From the NCBI RefSeq assembly GCF_009932555.1, contig NZ_BLJO01000002.1:777426-841425 (forward strand): a stretch of DNA of 64,000 nucleotides, written 5' to 3'. This document shows, one piece after another, positions 44,926-54,015 of this stretch; within the stretch, counting starts at the first letter, position 1; the number at the start of each line of letters is the position of its first letter. Source of the stretch: Steroidobacter agaridevorans. Lineage in GTDB: Bacteria; Pseudomonadota; Gammaproteobacteria; Steroidobacterales; Steroidobacteraceae. Both the position numbers and the translations under genes were made by a program. The notes beneath the pieces were generated by a model, which worked only from the letters and a program-made list of their open reading frames with translations, was not told where the DNA came from and did not search any database.

Positions 44926-45399
44926 ATGGACCTGGACCGCTACGACGCCGCCATTCTCGATGAGCTGCAACGCGATGGCCGCCTGCCCATCGTCGAGCTC
45001 GCCGAAGAGGTGGGACTTTCGAGCACCCCTTGCGCCCGCCGACTGAAGCTCATGGAACAGGACGGCATCATCCAGGGATACACCGCCGTCATCGATCCGA
45101 GCCGGCTCGGCTTGAAAGTGCAGGCGTTCGTGCAAGTACGCCTCACTCGCCACACCGACGAGAACATCGAGCAGTTCCGCCGTGCCGTCGACAGCATGGA
45201 GGAAGTGGTGAGCTGCCACGCCATGACCGGCGCCTACGACCTGCTCTTGCAAGTGGTCGTCACGGACCTGGAGCAGCTCAGCAACGTCGTGCTGAAGAAG
45301 CTCATGCATATTCGCGCTGTGCGCGACGTGCATTCGAGCATCGTGCTCAATACCATCAAGCGCTCATCGCGCGTCCCCGTGCGCCATCTGGTGCGTTGA
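44926..45399 (+). CDS. Lrp/AsnC-family regulator, BkdR-like
   Basis: The 157-residue product has a winged helix (MDLDRYDAAILDELQRDGRLPIVELAEEVGLSSTPCARRL) and RAM domain (VQVRLTRHTDENIEQF, CHAMTGAYDLLLQVVV). Divergent from the E1-E2 operon, it matches the layout of bkdR, which activates branched-chain oxoacid dehydrogenase genes in response to branched-chain amino acids. A palindrome CCAATTGG (44864-44871) in the shared upstream region is a possible binding site. The DUF72 gene starts six bases after its stop. Confidence 0.88.
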   Translation: MDLDRYDAAILDELQRDGRLPIVELAEEVGLSSTPCARRLKLMEQDGIIQGYTAVIDPSRLGLKVQAFVQVRLTRHTDENIEQFRRAVDSMEEVVSCHAMTGAYDLLLQVVVTDLEQLSNVVLKKLMHIRAVRDVHSSIVLNTIKRSSRVPVRHLVR

Positions 45400-45405
45400 G
45401 GCTCC

Positions 45406-46206
45406 ATGACTAAGACCGCAGGCAGAATTCGCGCCGGCATCGGCGGCTGGACCTACGAGCCCTGGGAAGAGACGTTCTATCCGTCCGACCTCCCCAAGAA
45501 GTCGCAGCTGAATTACGCCAGCCGGCAGGTCACGGCCATCGAGATCAACGGCACGTTCTACCGCCTGCAGAAGCCCGACGTGTTCGCGAAGTGGCGCGAC
45601 GATGCGCCGGATGACTTCGTGTTCTCGATTAAAGCGCCGCGGTATCTCACGTATCGCAAGGTGCTGTCCGAGGCAGTTCCGTCCCTGCCGCGCTTCCTCG
45701 CCAGTGGCTTGTCGTCGCTCGGCCCCAAACTCGGACCGATTCTGTGGCAGCTGCCACCGAGTTTGCATTTCAATGCGGATGACATCGGTGCGTTCCTGGA
45801 AGCGCTGCCTCACACACTCGATGACCTGCCACTGCGGCATGTGCTCGAAGTGCGGCACAAGACGTTCATGGATCCAGCGTATGTGGAGTTGGCGCGGAAG
45901 TATTCCGTCGCGACGGTGTTTGCGCACACGGATGAGTTTCCGAACTTCGCGGATGTGAGCGCTGACTTTGTCTACGCTCGCCTGCGCAAGACCGAGGCCA
46001 CGGAGCCCACCGGCTACTCGAAGGCTGACTTGGACGCTTGGAGCAAGCGCGCGAAGTTGTGGGCGGAAGGCGGTGCGCCGGAGGATCTGCCGTACGTGAC
46101 GAAGACGGCCGCACCGAAGAAGCCGCGAGATGTGTTTATCTTCTTCATCAGCGGCGCCAAGGAACGCAATCCGGCTGCCGCGAAGCACTTGCTGACGCTG
46201 ATTTGA
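45406..46206 (+). CDS. DUF72 (YecE-like) protein
   Basis: The 266-residue protein has the DUF72 TIM-barrel-like signature: RAGIGGWTYEPWEETFYP, the segment VTAIEINGTFYRLQ, and VFSIKAPRYLTY. Function is unknown in this family. It starts six bases after the Lrp/AsnC stop, so the two are likely co-transcribed, although a functional link is not evident. Confidence 0.85.
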   Translation: MTKTAGRIRAGIGGWTYEPWEETFYPSDLPKKSQLNYASRQVTAIEINGTFYRLQKPDVFAKWRDDAPDDFVFSIKAPRYLTYRKVLSEAVPSLPRFLASGLSSLGPKLGPILWQLPPSLHFNADDIGAFLEALPHTLDDLPLRHVLEVRHKTFMDPAYVELARKYSVATVFAHTDEFPNFADVSADFVYARLRKTEATEPTGYSKADLDAWSKRAKLWAEGGAPEDLPYVTKTAAPKKPRDVFIFFISGAKERNPAAAKHLLTLI

Positions 46207-46216
46207 ATCGCGGCGA

Positions 46217-46241
46217 CAGCTCGGCGACAGGCGCCGAGCTG
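46217..46241. terminator. Hairpin between convergent genes
   Basis: CAGCTCGGCG (46217-46226) and CGCCGAGCTG (46232-46241) form a perfect ten-base-pair stem around ACAGG. It lies 11 bases after the DUF72 stop and 12 bases before the stop of the convergent gene, a likely two-way terminator lacking a U-tract. Confidence 0.55.
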
Positions 46242-46253
46242 CCCCGAGGCGCG

Positions 46254-47006
46254 TTAGTTCGGCGGATAGCGATGCGTCACATTACCCGCCGCATCCAGAA
46301 ACTCCAATGATGGAGTTCCGTCGGCCGCCACGGTCAACCGAGCACGCTCCCGTCCCTGATCGTCGCGCAGGTTGAGTGTGTTTCGACTCTCCGCCGGCAG
46401 CGTCGGATACGTCTGAGTGCCGAGCAGGGTGCGCAAGCCCGCGCCCGGTGGATGCGTTTGGAAGAATTCCGCGATGGCTTGTTCCTGCTCCGCTGGCGGC
46501 AGGTGCTGAATGCTGTCGAGCAGATCCAGGTACTCCTCGATGGGCCAGCTGGGCTGATCGATCATTTTGATCTCGGCGCGGTGATTGGTGCCGTCGTCGG
46601 CCGCGCTGATCGTCAACATCTGATCCTGGTTGTAACGATCGAAGCTGAAGTGACCGAAGCGCGAGATCTGTCCCTGCGCATTCTTCAAGCCGCCGAACGT
46701 CAGCCCGCCGCTTTCGGTGGCCTGCGCATCGTAGAACAGCATGCCCGCCGCCGTGCTGGCCTTGCGATTGCCGTAGTCCGCATACTCGTGGCCGTTAATG
46801 ATGAGCCCGGGAATGCGATTGTTGTTGGTCAACACCATCCGGATCTTGCCGTCCGGCTCGACGACGTTGATCCGCTGCACGCTGATGGTATCGAAGCGCG
46901 GATTCATGTTGTCGCTAGTGAAGCCGCTCAGCAGCGCGGCTGTCACGCCGACTGTGAGCACACCCGCGTAGGCGGCGAGTAATTTGTGGCCGTGAAAAAT
47001 TTCCAT
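46254..47006 (-). CDS. Hypothetical membrane-anchored protein
   Basis: The 250-residue product has one N-terminal hydrophobic helix (about 9-28, LLAAYAGVLTVGVTAALLSG) and a hydrophilic domain likely in the periplasm. Two segments share a pattern: INVVEPDGKIRMVLTNNN early (about 46-63) and LNLRDDQGRERARLTVAADG late (about 211-230), each an Asp/Gly turn between strands, so an internal repeat is possible. I recognise no family. It is on the same strand as the FHA gene 97 bases upstream; a shared transcript is possible, not shown. Confidence 0.55.
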   Translation of the reverse strand: MEIFHGHKLLAAYAGVLTVGVTAALLSGFTSDNMNPRFDTISVQRINVVEPDGKIRMVLTNNNRIPGLIINGHEYADYGNRKASTAAGMLFYDAQATESGGLTFGGLKNAQGQISRFGHFSFDRYNQDQMLTISAADDGTNHRAEIKMIDQPSWPIEEYLDLLDSIQHLPPAEQEQAIAEFFQTHPPGAGLRTLLGTQTYPTLPAESRNTLNLRDDQGRERARLTVAADGTPSLEFLDAAGNVTHRYPPN

Positions 47007-47103
47007 GCAATATCTCCGTGTTCAAGCTGCCGCGCCCCTTCCCTTTCGTAAGGATGAATGACGCGCAGCTTTCCGCCACGGAGATTTTTACCTAGACAAG
47101 AAA

Positions 47104-48078
47104 CTACTTCGAAAGAAGAAATTTATATGCTACGAACAACACCGCGATCGTCGCAAGGAACGCGATTGTAGCAACGACGAGGCTCTTTCCTTTGGCCTCC
47201 TCGCCCGTCCCCGCATCGACGATGCGCTGAGTGGCCGTGATCGGCCCGCTGCTGGCATCCGTGCGAAACACGCATTCGACCGGGCCGAAGCGCACACGGT
47301 CGCCCGAGGCGAGATAACTCACATTGGCCCGCTTGCCATTCACGAACGTGCCGTTCGCCGACATCTGATCGAGCACCTTCCAGCGCTCGCCCTCGTTGAC
47401 GATCTTCGCGTGCAGCGCCGACACGCCGCTATCCATGAACTGCACTTCGCGATCCGTCTGGCTGCCGATGGTCCACTCGGCATTGCCCGAGTCGCCGACG
47501 GCCAGTTGGATATTCAATCCGGTCCGGCTGCCCGACACCACTTGCAGATGCGGACCATCGACCGCGCTCGGCACTGCTGCGACCGGGGCGGCGCTGCTCG
47601 CCATTTGTTTCATCTGCGCCGGATCGATGAACTTCGTCTTGTGGACGCCAGCGTCTCCCATTGCATCCGGATCCGCCCACGCGCCGGGGCGCTTGAACAC
47701 TCCGCTGCTCTCCGCAACGACCGCCGCCGACTCCGGCGCGCGATACACCGTCTTGCTCTCATCCAGCGCCACCGGAGCCGCCTGCGACGGCACGCGAAAA
47801 TCGTATTCTTCGACGTCGAAACGCAGCCGGTCGCCCGAGGCGATTTTCACTCGGCCCGAAATGCGGTTGCCGTTGATGAAGGTGCCGTTGGACGAACCCA
47901 GATCTTCCAGCCAATAGCCGTCGTCGGCCTGCACGAGCCTGGCGTGCCGGCGGGAGGCATGACCTTCGGTGAGCAGCACATCGCATTCGGCCTGCCGGCC
48001 GAGCACGGTTTCGGACTTCAGCTGGATTTCCCGGCTGCTGCCGACCTTGATCAGGAACGCGTTGGACTCAGCGACCAT
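47104..48078 (-). CDS. Tail-anchored protein with two FHA domains
   Basis: The 324-residue product starts at the ATG at 48078, overlapping the phosphatase gene by 11 bases. FHA1 (about 8-98) has the conserved phospho-Thr pocket GRQAECDVLL, ASRRHARL and SSNGTFING; FHA2 (about 175-285) has IGSQTD, VSALHAKI and SANGTFVNG. A single C-terminal helix (VVATIAFLATIAVLFVAYKFLL) anchors it in the inner membrane facing the cytoplasm. FHA domains bind phosphothreonine, so it is a likely scaffold or reader in the operon. It is the last gene of the operon. Confidence 0.85.
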   Translation of the reverse strand: MVAESNAFLIKVGSSREIQLKSETVLGRQAECDVLLTEGHASRRHARLVQADDGYWLEDLGSSNGTFINGNRISGRVKIASGDRLRFDVEEYDFRVPSQAAPVALDESKTVYRAPESAAVVAESSGVFKRPGAWADPDAMGDAGVHKTKFIDPAQMKQMASSAAPVAAVPSAVDGPHLQVVSGSRTGLNIQLAVGDSGNAEWTIGSQTDREVQFMDSGVSALHAKIVNEGERWKVLDQMSANGTFVNGKRANVSYLASGDRVRFGPVECVFRTDASSGPITATQRIVDAGTGEEAKGKSLVVATIAFLATIAVLFVAYKFLLSK

Positions 48079-48898
48079 AGAACCACCACCACAGGACCGC
48101 CACCAGCGTGGCCGCCACCATTCCACCGATAATAGGTAACATGGGCTTCAGTTTCTGCGACATCGCGCTCGAAACCTCGACCGAATCCGGGCCGTCGTAT
48201 TCGACGAGCACCGCACTCACATTGTCCCGGCCGCCCTTGGCCAGCGCCGCCTCGATCAAGGCCTCGGTGGCCTTCTCCAGCTGCGGATGGGTCCGCAGCA
48301 CGTCGGCGATCTCGCGATCTTCCAATTCGTCGTTGAGCCCATCGCTGCACAGGATCAGCCAATCCCGTCGTCGCAGCGGCACCTTGGCGACCGAGGCCTC
48401 CGGCGTTCCGATGCCCAGCGTTCGAGTCACCAGGTTCCGATTGGGATGGCCTCGCAGCTGCTCCTCGGAAAGGTTCTCCTGGACTCGCAGCACTTCCAGA
48501 TAGGAATGATCCCGCGTCAGCGCGCTCAGCGCCCCATGGCGCCACAGATAGGCCCGGCTATCGCCAACCCAGGCAATCTCCGCCTGGCGTTCGGCAATGC
48601 GGGTCGCGACGACCGTCGATCCCATGTTGTCGTATGCCGTGTTGGTCTTGGCCGTCGCCGCGACCGTTTCATGCGCCTTCCTGATCGCATCGACCAACGG
48701 CAGCGTCAGCGCTTCGCCGAGCAATGTTTCTTTCACCACGCGGCTGGCCACGTCGCCGCTCGCATGGCCACCCATGCCGTCGGCGACGAACCAGAAGCTG
48801 CTGGCCTCGTCCCAACCGATGACATCCTCGTTCGGACCGCCGCGACGGCCCGGATGAGTTCGACCGGAGAATCGTTTGCTGGCGGTTCCGAAGCGCAC
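48068..48898 (-). CDS. Membrane-anchored PP2C-type Ser/Thr phosphatase
   Basis: The 276-residue protein shows all PP2C motifs: NED (23-25), DGMGGH (40-45), GDSR (112-115), SDGLND (185-190) and RDN (224-226), with metal-binding Asp residues intact. A C-terminal helix (about 253-273) makes it tail-anchored, catalytic domain in the cytoplasm. It removes phosphate from Ser/Thr residues. Its partners are probably the FHA-containing proteins of the operon. No Ser/Thr kinase gene is in the window. Confidence 0.92.
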   Translation of the reverse strand: MRFGTASKRFSGRTHPGRRGGPNEDVIGWDEASSFWFVADGMGGHASGDVASRVVKETLLGEALTLPLVDAIRKAHETVAATAKTNTAYDNMGSTVVATRIAERQAEIAWVGDSRAYLWRHGALSALTRDHSYLEVLRVQENLSEEQLRGHPNRNLVTRTLGIGTPEASVAKVPLRRRDWLILCSDGLNDELEDREIADVLRTHPQLEKATEALIEAALAKGGRDNVSAVLVEYDGPDSVEVSSAMSQKLKPMLPIIGGMVAATLVAVLWWWFYGR

Positions 48899-48910
48899 GG
48901 TGGGGCTCGT

Positions 48911-50221
48911 TCAGAATGATTTCTGCGCGTTGGCCGCGGCAGTGGCAAATTGTTGTGGGCTGAATGTGGTGTCGTTCTTGACCGCGTTGTACAGCGCATC
49001 CAGCGCTGCTTTCTTGCTGTTCCGGTCGCCGATCGTATAGCTCAGGCTTTCCAGCCCCAGCACGATCTGCTCCGCGGCAGCGTAATCGCCTGCTTTGTCG
49101 GTCGCCGCATATCGAGCGAGGTTCTTGCGCATCTTAATTACATCCGCGCTCGAATATTGTCTACGAGCGAGCGCATCGCGCGGGCCCAGCCAGTTCAGCA
49201 ACGCCTTCGCAGCTTCGTTCACCGCGGCACGATCGCGTTGCCCGGCGCGGATCAGCGCGTTGGTCAGCTCGGCCAGCTGCGCGGTCGCCGCCGGCTCGAA
49301 AGTATCGGTGAGGGCCTGCAACACGATGAGATTCTGGGTCTGCAAACGCACTGTCCCCGGCTTGATGCCGGCGCCCGCGCGCGCCGAATTCCAGCGGATC
49401 TTGTCCATCGGGTGATGGCAGCTGTGACAATCGTAGAACGCCAGCTCCGGAAACATGTTGCCCGCATGAAACATATTGGTTTGCAGCAGCGACAGGTAAC
49501 GGCGCGTGGTCTCGAGCTGGCCGGTGACCCACAGGTTCATGCCCGCAATCTTGCCCTTGCGCTGGTCATAATCGGCGTCGACGATGAAATGCGCCGGCTG
49601 ATTGGTGGTGTACGCCTCGAGCTCGAAGCTCAAGCGCGGATGGCCGGCGCCCATGATGGCGTGCGTCGCAAACTGATCCTTGGTGCCGAGATGGCAACCC
49701 AGGCACACCTGAGCTCGCTTCAGCGGTTGTTCCGATGGATACATGCCGCGCGCGAGGTTGTCCTTGTGCGTGGCTTTTTCCTCCGCGTGACTTTCCAGCC
49801 ACTTCTCCGAGCCGCCGTGGCACGCCTCGCAGCCCACGCCATCGCTGATCTGAAACTTCGGGCCGCGCTTCTCGGACGGCACGTTGTCGGCGTGACAGTC
49901 GAGACAGATCTTCGCCGCCGTTGCGTTGGGCAAGCCGAGATTGGCGGCAATGCGCTTCGATTCGGCTAGCTCCAGGGTTCGGAACGCCTGCGCGTGCCGA
50001 TCTTCCTGTTGCCAGATCCGATACTCGTTGAGCGCCACATCCTTATCCGATTGCGGCGCGAGCTTGCCGTGACAGACGCTGGTGGCGCAGCTCGCCACGC
50101 CCATATGTTTGTAATCGGCAATACCCGGCTCGATGGCGAGCGCACGCACGCTCACACCTAGCAGCGCTGCGACCAGCCACAGCGCATGTGTTCTCAGGAA
50201 GGCTCCCGGCCTCCATCCCAT
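48911..50221 (-). CDS. Multiheme c-type cytochrome with five heme-binding sites
   Basis: The 436-residue protein has a signal peptide (about 1-29, ending SVRALA), then heme sites: CATSVCH (45-51, a CX4CH form), CLDCH (106-110), CEACH (131-135), CLGCH (173-177) and CHSCH (265-269). The C-terminal 160 residues have no heme site. The pattern is like the cytochrome c554 family. It is periplasmic or surface-located. A GGAG site lies eight bases before the ATG. It is 12 bases after the decaheme-LVIVD gene. Confidence 0.88.
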   Translation of the reverse strand: MGWRPGAFLRTHALWLVAALLGVSVRALAIEPGIADYKHMGVASCATSVCHGKLAPQSDKDVALNEYRIWQQEDRHAQAFRTLELAESKRIAANLGLPNATAAKICLDCHADNVPSEKRGPKFQISDGVGCEACHGGSEKWLESHAEEKATHKDNLARGMYPSEQPLKRAQVCLGCHLGTKDQFATHAIMGAGHPRLSFELEAYTTNQPAHFIVDADYDQRKGKIAGMNLWVTGQLETTRRYLSLLQTNMFHAGNMFPELAFYDCHSCHHPMDKIRWNSARAGAGIKPGTVRLQTQNLIVLQALTDTFEPAATAQLAELTNALIRAGQRDRAAVNEAAKALLNWLGPRDALARRQYSSADVIKMRKNLARYAATDKAGDYAAAEQIVLGLESLSYTIGDRNSKKAALDALYNAVKNDTTFSPQQFATAAANAQKSF

Positions 50222-50233
50222 ACAGATACTCCG

Positions 50234-53200
50234 CTACTGTCTTGACACCCTTTGTTCTACTTGGTCGGTCACGTACCAGGGCTGTCCATTGTCATCCAGG
50301 AATAGCTTGCGCATTTCCTCCAGGTTGAGCGGTCGCGAGCCACGGCGGCCGAACACGGCGATCTGACCGCCGGTCTCGTCCACGCCGCGATCGCGCTCGA
50401 GGCCCTTCGACAGGCTCAGCGCCGGCTTGCCGGTCGAATACATCGCAATCAGCTCCGGCTTGGGCTCGGGGCTGAAGCCATAGAACTTGGGCTGCGACGC
50501 CGGCGAGGTCAGCTGCACCACTTTGAGACCGCCGTTGCCGTCCGCCACATACATGTACAGCGAGGCATTGGTGGTCGCGACGATCACATCGTGAGCGTCG
50601 GTGATCTTGCCGCCCGCCGTGAAGCGTTGATACTCGAACATGCGCTCCGGCCGCTCGACATCGACGATCACGACACCATCGCTGCCAGCCGCAACGTAGG
50701 CATAGGTTCTGGCCACGAACACGCGTTGCGCATTCTTCATGCGAATGGTGTTGTCCTGGACCAGGCGCGGCGCTTTCGGATCGGTCACGTCGATGGTCTT
50801 CAAACCATCGGCATCGGTGACGAACAGATAGCGGAACTGCAGCGCCGTCGAGCGCGCATCCTTCAAGGGGACTTCTGCGATCAGCACCGGGTTCTTCGGC
50901 GTATCGACACTGACGATGGCCAGGCCCCTCGCCGTCGTGATGTACAGGTAGTAGCCGCCGACCGTGATGTGTCGGGCGCCATTGAGCACACCGCCCGGAT
51001 TCCAGGTCACCGCGCGCTTGAGGAAGTTATTGCGCGGCTCTCCGTCTGCCATCGTGTTGACGTCGACCAGGATCAATCCTTCCTTCGAGTCAGTCACGTA
51101 CGCGTAGTTGTAGAGCGGATGAATCGGCTGCTCCATGTTAGCCACGCGCATCTTCTCGCCTTCGTTACGCGGCGGATGAATCGGCTGGTTGGTCGGCAGC
51201 GCCACGCAAGTCGCATTCTTGGTGTTGACCTGAGTGTCATGACCCAGCGGGCTGAACGGTGCGGTGATCAAGCGCTGCGACACGCCCTTGTTGCCCTGGC
51301 TCGCCACGTCGTAGACCTGCAGACCGCCGCGACCTTCGGCCACATACAAATACTCACCGCGCAGCTGCAGACACCGTACGTCGCCTGCGTCGTGGCTGTA
51401 GCCGTTCTTCAGCTCGCGATCGTTCTCGTTGTGCTCATTGAACCAATCCGGATACGCATAACGATGCAGATAGCTGCCGATGACCGCCTGCGGCTCATCC
51501 CATTCGGTGACGTTGACGGCGCTGATCTGGCCGTCGCCGCCGACATAAGCGTTGTAGCCGACGAAGTTGATGAAGTTGGTGCCCTGCGCCAGCAGCTGCG
51601 CCATGATGGCGTTGTTGTCATTCTCCTTGGACAAATGACAGTCGGTGCAGGTCTTGGTCTCGGTCTTGCGCTCGGTGTGCGGGTAATGCGGGTTGAACGC
51701 CTGCGAGCTGTAACCGCTGGCCGCGATCGGCGGCTGCTGGATGTAAATCTTCTCGCGGTTGGCGTTCGTCGAGGAAAGGACCAGCGCCGAGCTCGATCTC
51801 ACCGGCGCGATCTTTCCGCCCGCCGCGGGCTCACGACGGCCCAGCAGGAACATGTCGTCACGCGCGACCTGCGGGTTGTAGGTCGCGAAGTTACGTGTCT
51901 CGCCGCCCTCGTAGTGATTGCGAGTCGTCTTGGCGTTCGCCTCGATCGGCAAGTGACAGCCGCCGCAGCTCGTGGTCCAGGACGTGTGGCACGTGTAGCA
52001 CTCGACGTTTTCGTCGGTGTGCGCGAGATTGTTCGGCGCGATGCCCTTGCCCCACTCCAGCGACGCCGTGTTCTTGCTCATCAACTTGGCGCGAGCGGCC
52101 TTCGGGTTGTACTCCGCGCTGTTCGGATCTACCGAGCGCTTCACCAGGCTCATGCGCCATTCGACGCCCGACTCCATCATCGAGCGTTGATACAACGTCT
52201 CGCCAATCCACTCGAAGCGCCGCCGACCATCCGGTGTACGCAGCGTCGTCATGTCGACGCCGCCACCCAATGCAGCCGGGCCCGACGTGTACAAGTTCGG
52301 CAGCTGCAAGGCCGTGCCGTGGCAGTCCTTACAGTCGATCTCGACCGCGGCAGCCACTTCGCCATAGATATAACCGTTGCCGTGATTGTCTTGCGAGAAA
52401 TGGCAGTCCACGCACTGCATGCCCACGTCGACGTGGATGGACGACATGTGCACCGCCTTCTTGAACTTCTGCGGGTCCTCGTCGCTGACGATCTTGTTGT
52501 TGGCATCGAGCAGGTTGCCTTTGCGGTCGCGCTTGAACACGCCGCGGAAGTTCCAGCCGTGACCGTGATAGTCCGCGAACTGCGTGTCTTTGAGCTGCGG
52601 ATTGAGCTCGGATACCTGCTTGAGGAAATTCACGTCCGACCACTTGCCACGCGTTGCCGCGCCTTCCGGATTGCGATCGAGCACTTTGCGCATCTGATCG
52701 CTGCTCGGGTACTGCTGTTTTTCCGGCCACATGAAAGGTGCGTCGGACTCGTAGTCCCACATCGTGTAGCCGAGGAAGCTGTTCATGAACATGTTCGGCT
52801 GGTGCATGTGACAGACCATGCACTGGCTGGTCGGCACCGAGCGCGTCAACGTGTGCGTCAGCGGGTGGCCCGGCTCGGTCTTGCTGATCGTGGGATCGAC
52901 GGTGCGCGTGAGACCTTCGTGACCGAACTTCGCATAGATGCTCGAGTGGCGCTTGTCGCGGTCGTTCGCATACACGACGTGGCATGAAGCGCAGCCCGAA
53001 TGGCGGAAGTCGCCGGGCTGATCGTTGGTGCCAAGGAACCACGGCAGTGGATCGTTCAAGCGCGTCTTGGTGATGTTGATCACCGGCACGGCGATGCGCG
53101 CCCCGGTGCCCGGGCCGCGATTCGATTGACGGAAATCGGGCCGACCCGGCTCTTCGATTCGTTGCAACTGACCGAGCGCGTTGGGCAGACCTGTCTCGGG

Positions 53201-54001
53201 AAACAAGTTTGCGATGTTGCGTCCGCCGCGCTCGAACACGCGGAAAATGTCACCTGGATAAATGGTTTCCCACGACGGCAGCGGATACAGCTGCGGCAGA
53301 ATGCCGGCGACCGCCGCTTGATTGACCAGATGATCCGGAATCTTCGGTCCCTTCAACAGCACGCCCTGGCCGTTGCGGTCGTACGACTCGCCGATGATGT
53401 ACTGCTTGAAGTCGAGGATGCCGTTGTTGTATGCCGCGCCACCCCACAACATCGCGCCCGTCGTATGCATGCTGCGCGCCGACGCTTCGATGATCTCCAT
53501 GTGGCAGGAGCCGCACGACTCGCGAACGATGCGATAGTCGGACGGATTGATGAAGCGAATGAACTCGGGGCTCTCGCGGTTCAACAGCGTATACGTACGC
53601 TCCGGATTGGCGCTGGACGGATACTTCCATTCCTCCGGAAACTTCGGCAGCACGTGAGCCAGCTCCTGCTGCTTCATGTAATCCTTCGTGCCGCGCTGGA
53701 CGCCGAGCGTCAGGCGCACGTTGGCGTCGCCGCCATGACAGTCCGTGCAACCCAGCTTCACCGCCGGGTTCAAGTGCATGGTGTTCGAATCGGTCTGCGT
53801 GTGGCAGGTCTGACAGCCTTCGGTCTTCGCCCGCATCTCCTCATCGGTCTGGCTCTTCGGCGCGGGCGGCGCGGTTACATACTTGGGTTCGTCGCCGAAT
53901 AAGCCGGCGGAAGCGACACCGCTGCAAGCGCACAGCAGGATCAATGCCTGTGCGAATCCGGTCGCAAGCTTCCCTAGCGTTGTCATTGGCATCTTTGGCA
54001 T
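50234..54001 (-). CDS. Decaheme cytochrome with C-terminal LVIVD-like repeats
   Basis: The 1255-residue protein has a signal peptide (about 1-32, ending GVASA). Ten CxxCH sites lie in the first two thirds: near residues 63, 85, 163, 337, 394, 530, 557, 668, 679 and 785. From about 880 to 1190 there are about six repeats of the pattern YxYVxxxxGGLxVxDV (for example YVAEGRGGLQVYDV and YAYVAAGSDGVVIVDV), as in LVIVD beta-propellers. Such a fusion suggests an electron carrier docked by its propeller to another protein or to a surface. It is the largest gene in the operon and 14 bases after the barrel gene. Ends in a low-complexity tail. Confidence 0.88.
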   Translation of the reverse strand: MPKMPMTTLGKLATGFAQALILLCACSGVASAGLFGDEPKYVTAPPAPKSQTDEEMRAKTEGCQTCHTQTDSNTMHLNPAVKLGCTDCHGGDANVRLTLGVQRGTKDYMKQQELAHVLPKFPEEWKYPSSANPERTYTLLNRESPEFIRFINPSDYRIVRESCGSCHMEIIEASARSMHTTGAMLWGGAAYNNGILDFKQYIIGESYDRNGQGVLLKGPKIPDHLVNQAAVAGILPQLYPLPSWETIYPGDIFRVFERGGRNIANLFPETGLPNALGQLQRIEEPGRPDFRQSNRGPGTGARIAVPVINITKTRLNDPLPWFLGTNDQPGDFRHSGCASCHVVYANDRDKRHSSIYAKFGHEGLTRTVDPTISKTEPGHPLTHTLTRSVPTSQCMVCHMHQPNMFMNSFLGYTMWDYESDAPFMWPEKQQYPSSDQMRKVLDRNPEGAATRGKWSDVNFLKQVSELNPQLKDTQFADYHGHGWNFRGVFKRDRKGNLLDANNKIVSDEDPQKFKKAVHMSSIHVDVGMQCVDCHFSQDNHGNGYIYGEVAAAVEIDCKDCHGTALQLPNLYTSGPAALGGGVDMTTLRTPDGRRRFEWIGETLYQRSMMESGVEWRMSLVKRSVDPNSAEYNPKAARAKLMSKNTASLEWGKGIAPNNLAHTDENVECYTCHTSWTTSCGGCHLPIEANAKTTRNHYEGGETRNFATYNPQVARDDMFLLGRREPAAGGKIAPVRSSSALVLSSTNANREKIYIQQPPIAASGYSSQAFNPHYPHTERKTETKTCTDCHLSKENDNNAIMAQLLAQGTNFINFVGYNAYVGGDGQISAVNVTEWDEPQAVIGSYLHRYAYPDWFNEHNENDRELKNGYSHDAGDVRCLQLRGEYLYVAEGRGGLQVYDVASQGNKGVSQRLITAPFSPLGHDTQVNTKNATCVALPTNQPIHPPRNEGEKMRVANMEQPIHPLYNYAYVTDSKEGLILVDVNTMADGEPRNNFLKRAVTWNPGGVLNGARHITVGGYYLYITTARGLAIVSVDTPKNPVLIAEVPLKDARSTALQFRYLFVTDADGLKTIDVTDPKAPRLVQDNTIRMKNAQRVFVARTYAYVAAGSDGVVIVDVERPERMFEYQRFTAGGKITDAHDVIVATTNASLYMYVADGNGGLKVVQLTSPASQPKFYGFSPEPKPELIAMYSTGKPALSLSKGLERDRGVDETGGQIAVFGRRGSRPLNLEEMRKLFLDDNGQPWYVTDQVEQRVSRQ

Positions 54002-54015
54002 GTCCGACGCAACCC

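Noticed and set aside
50591-52987. A 798-codon open frame on the plus strand opposite the decaheme-LVIVD gene
   Set aside because: It is antisense to a gene with clear heme motifs, and its translation is low-complexity Arg/Val/Ala without any recognisable fold.
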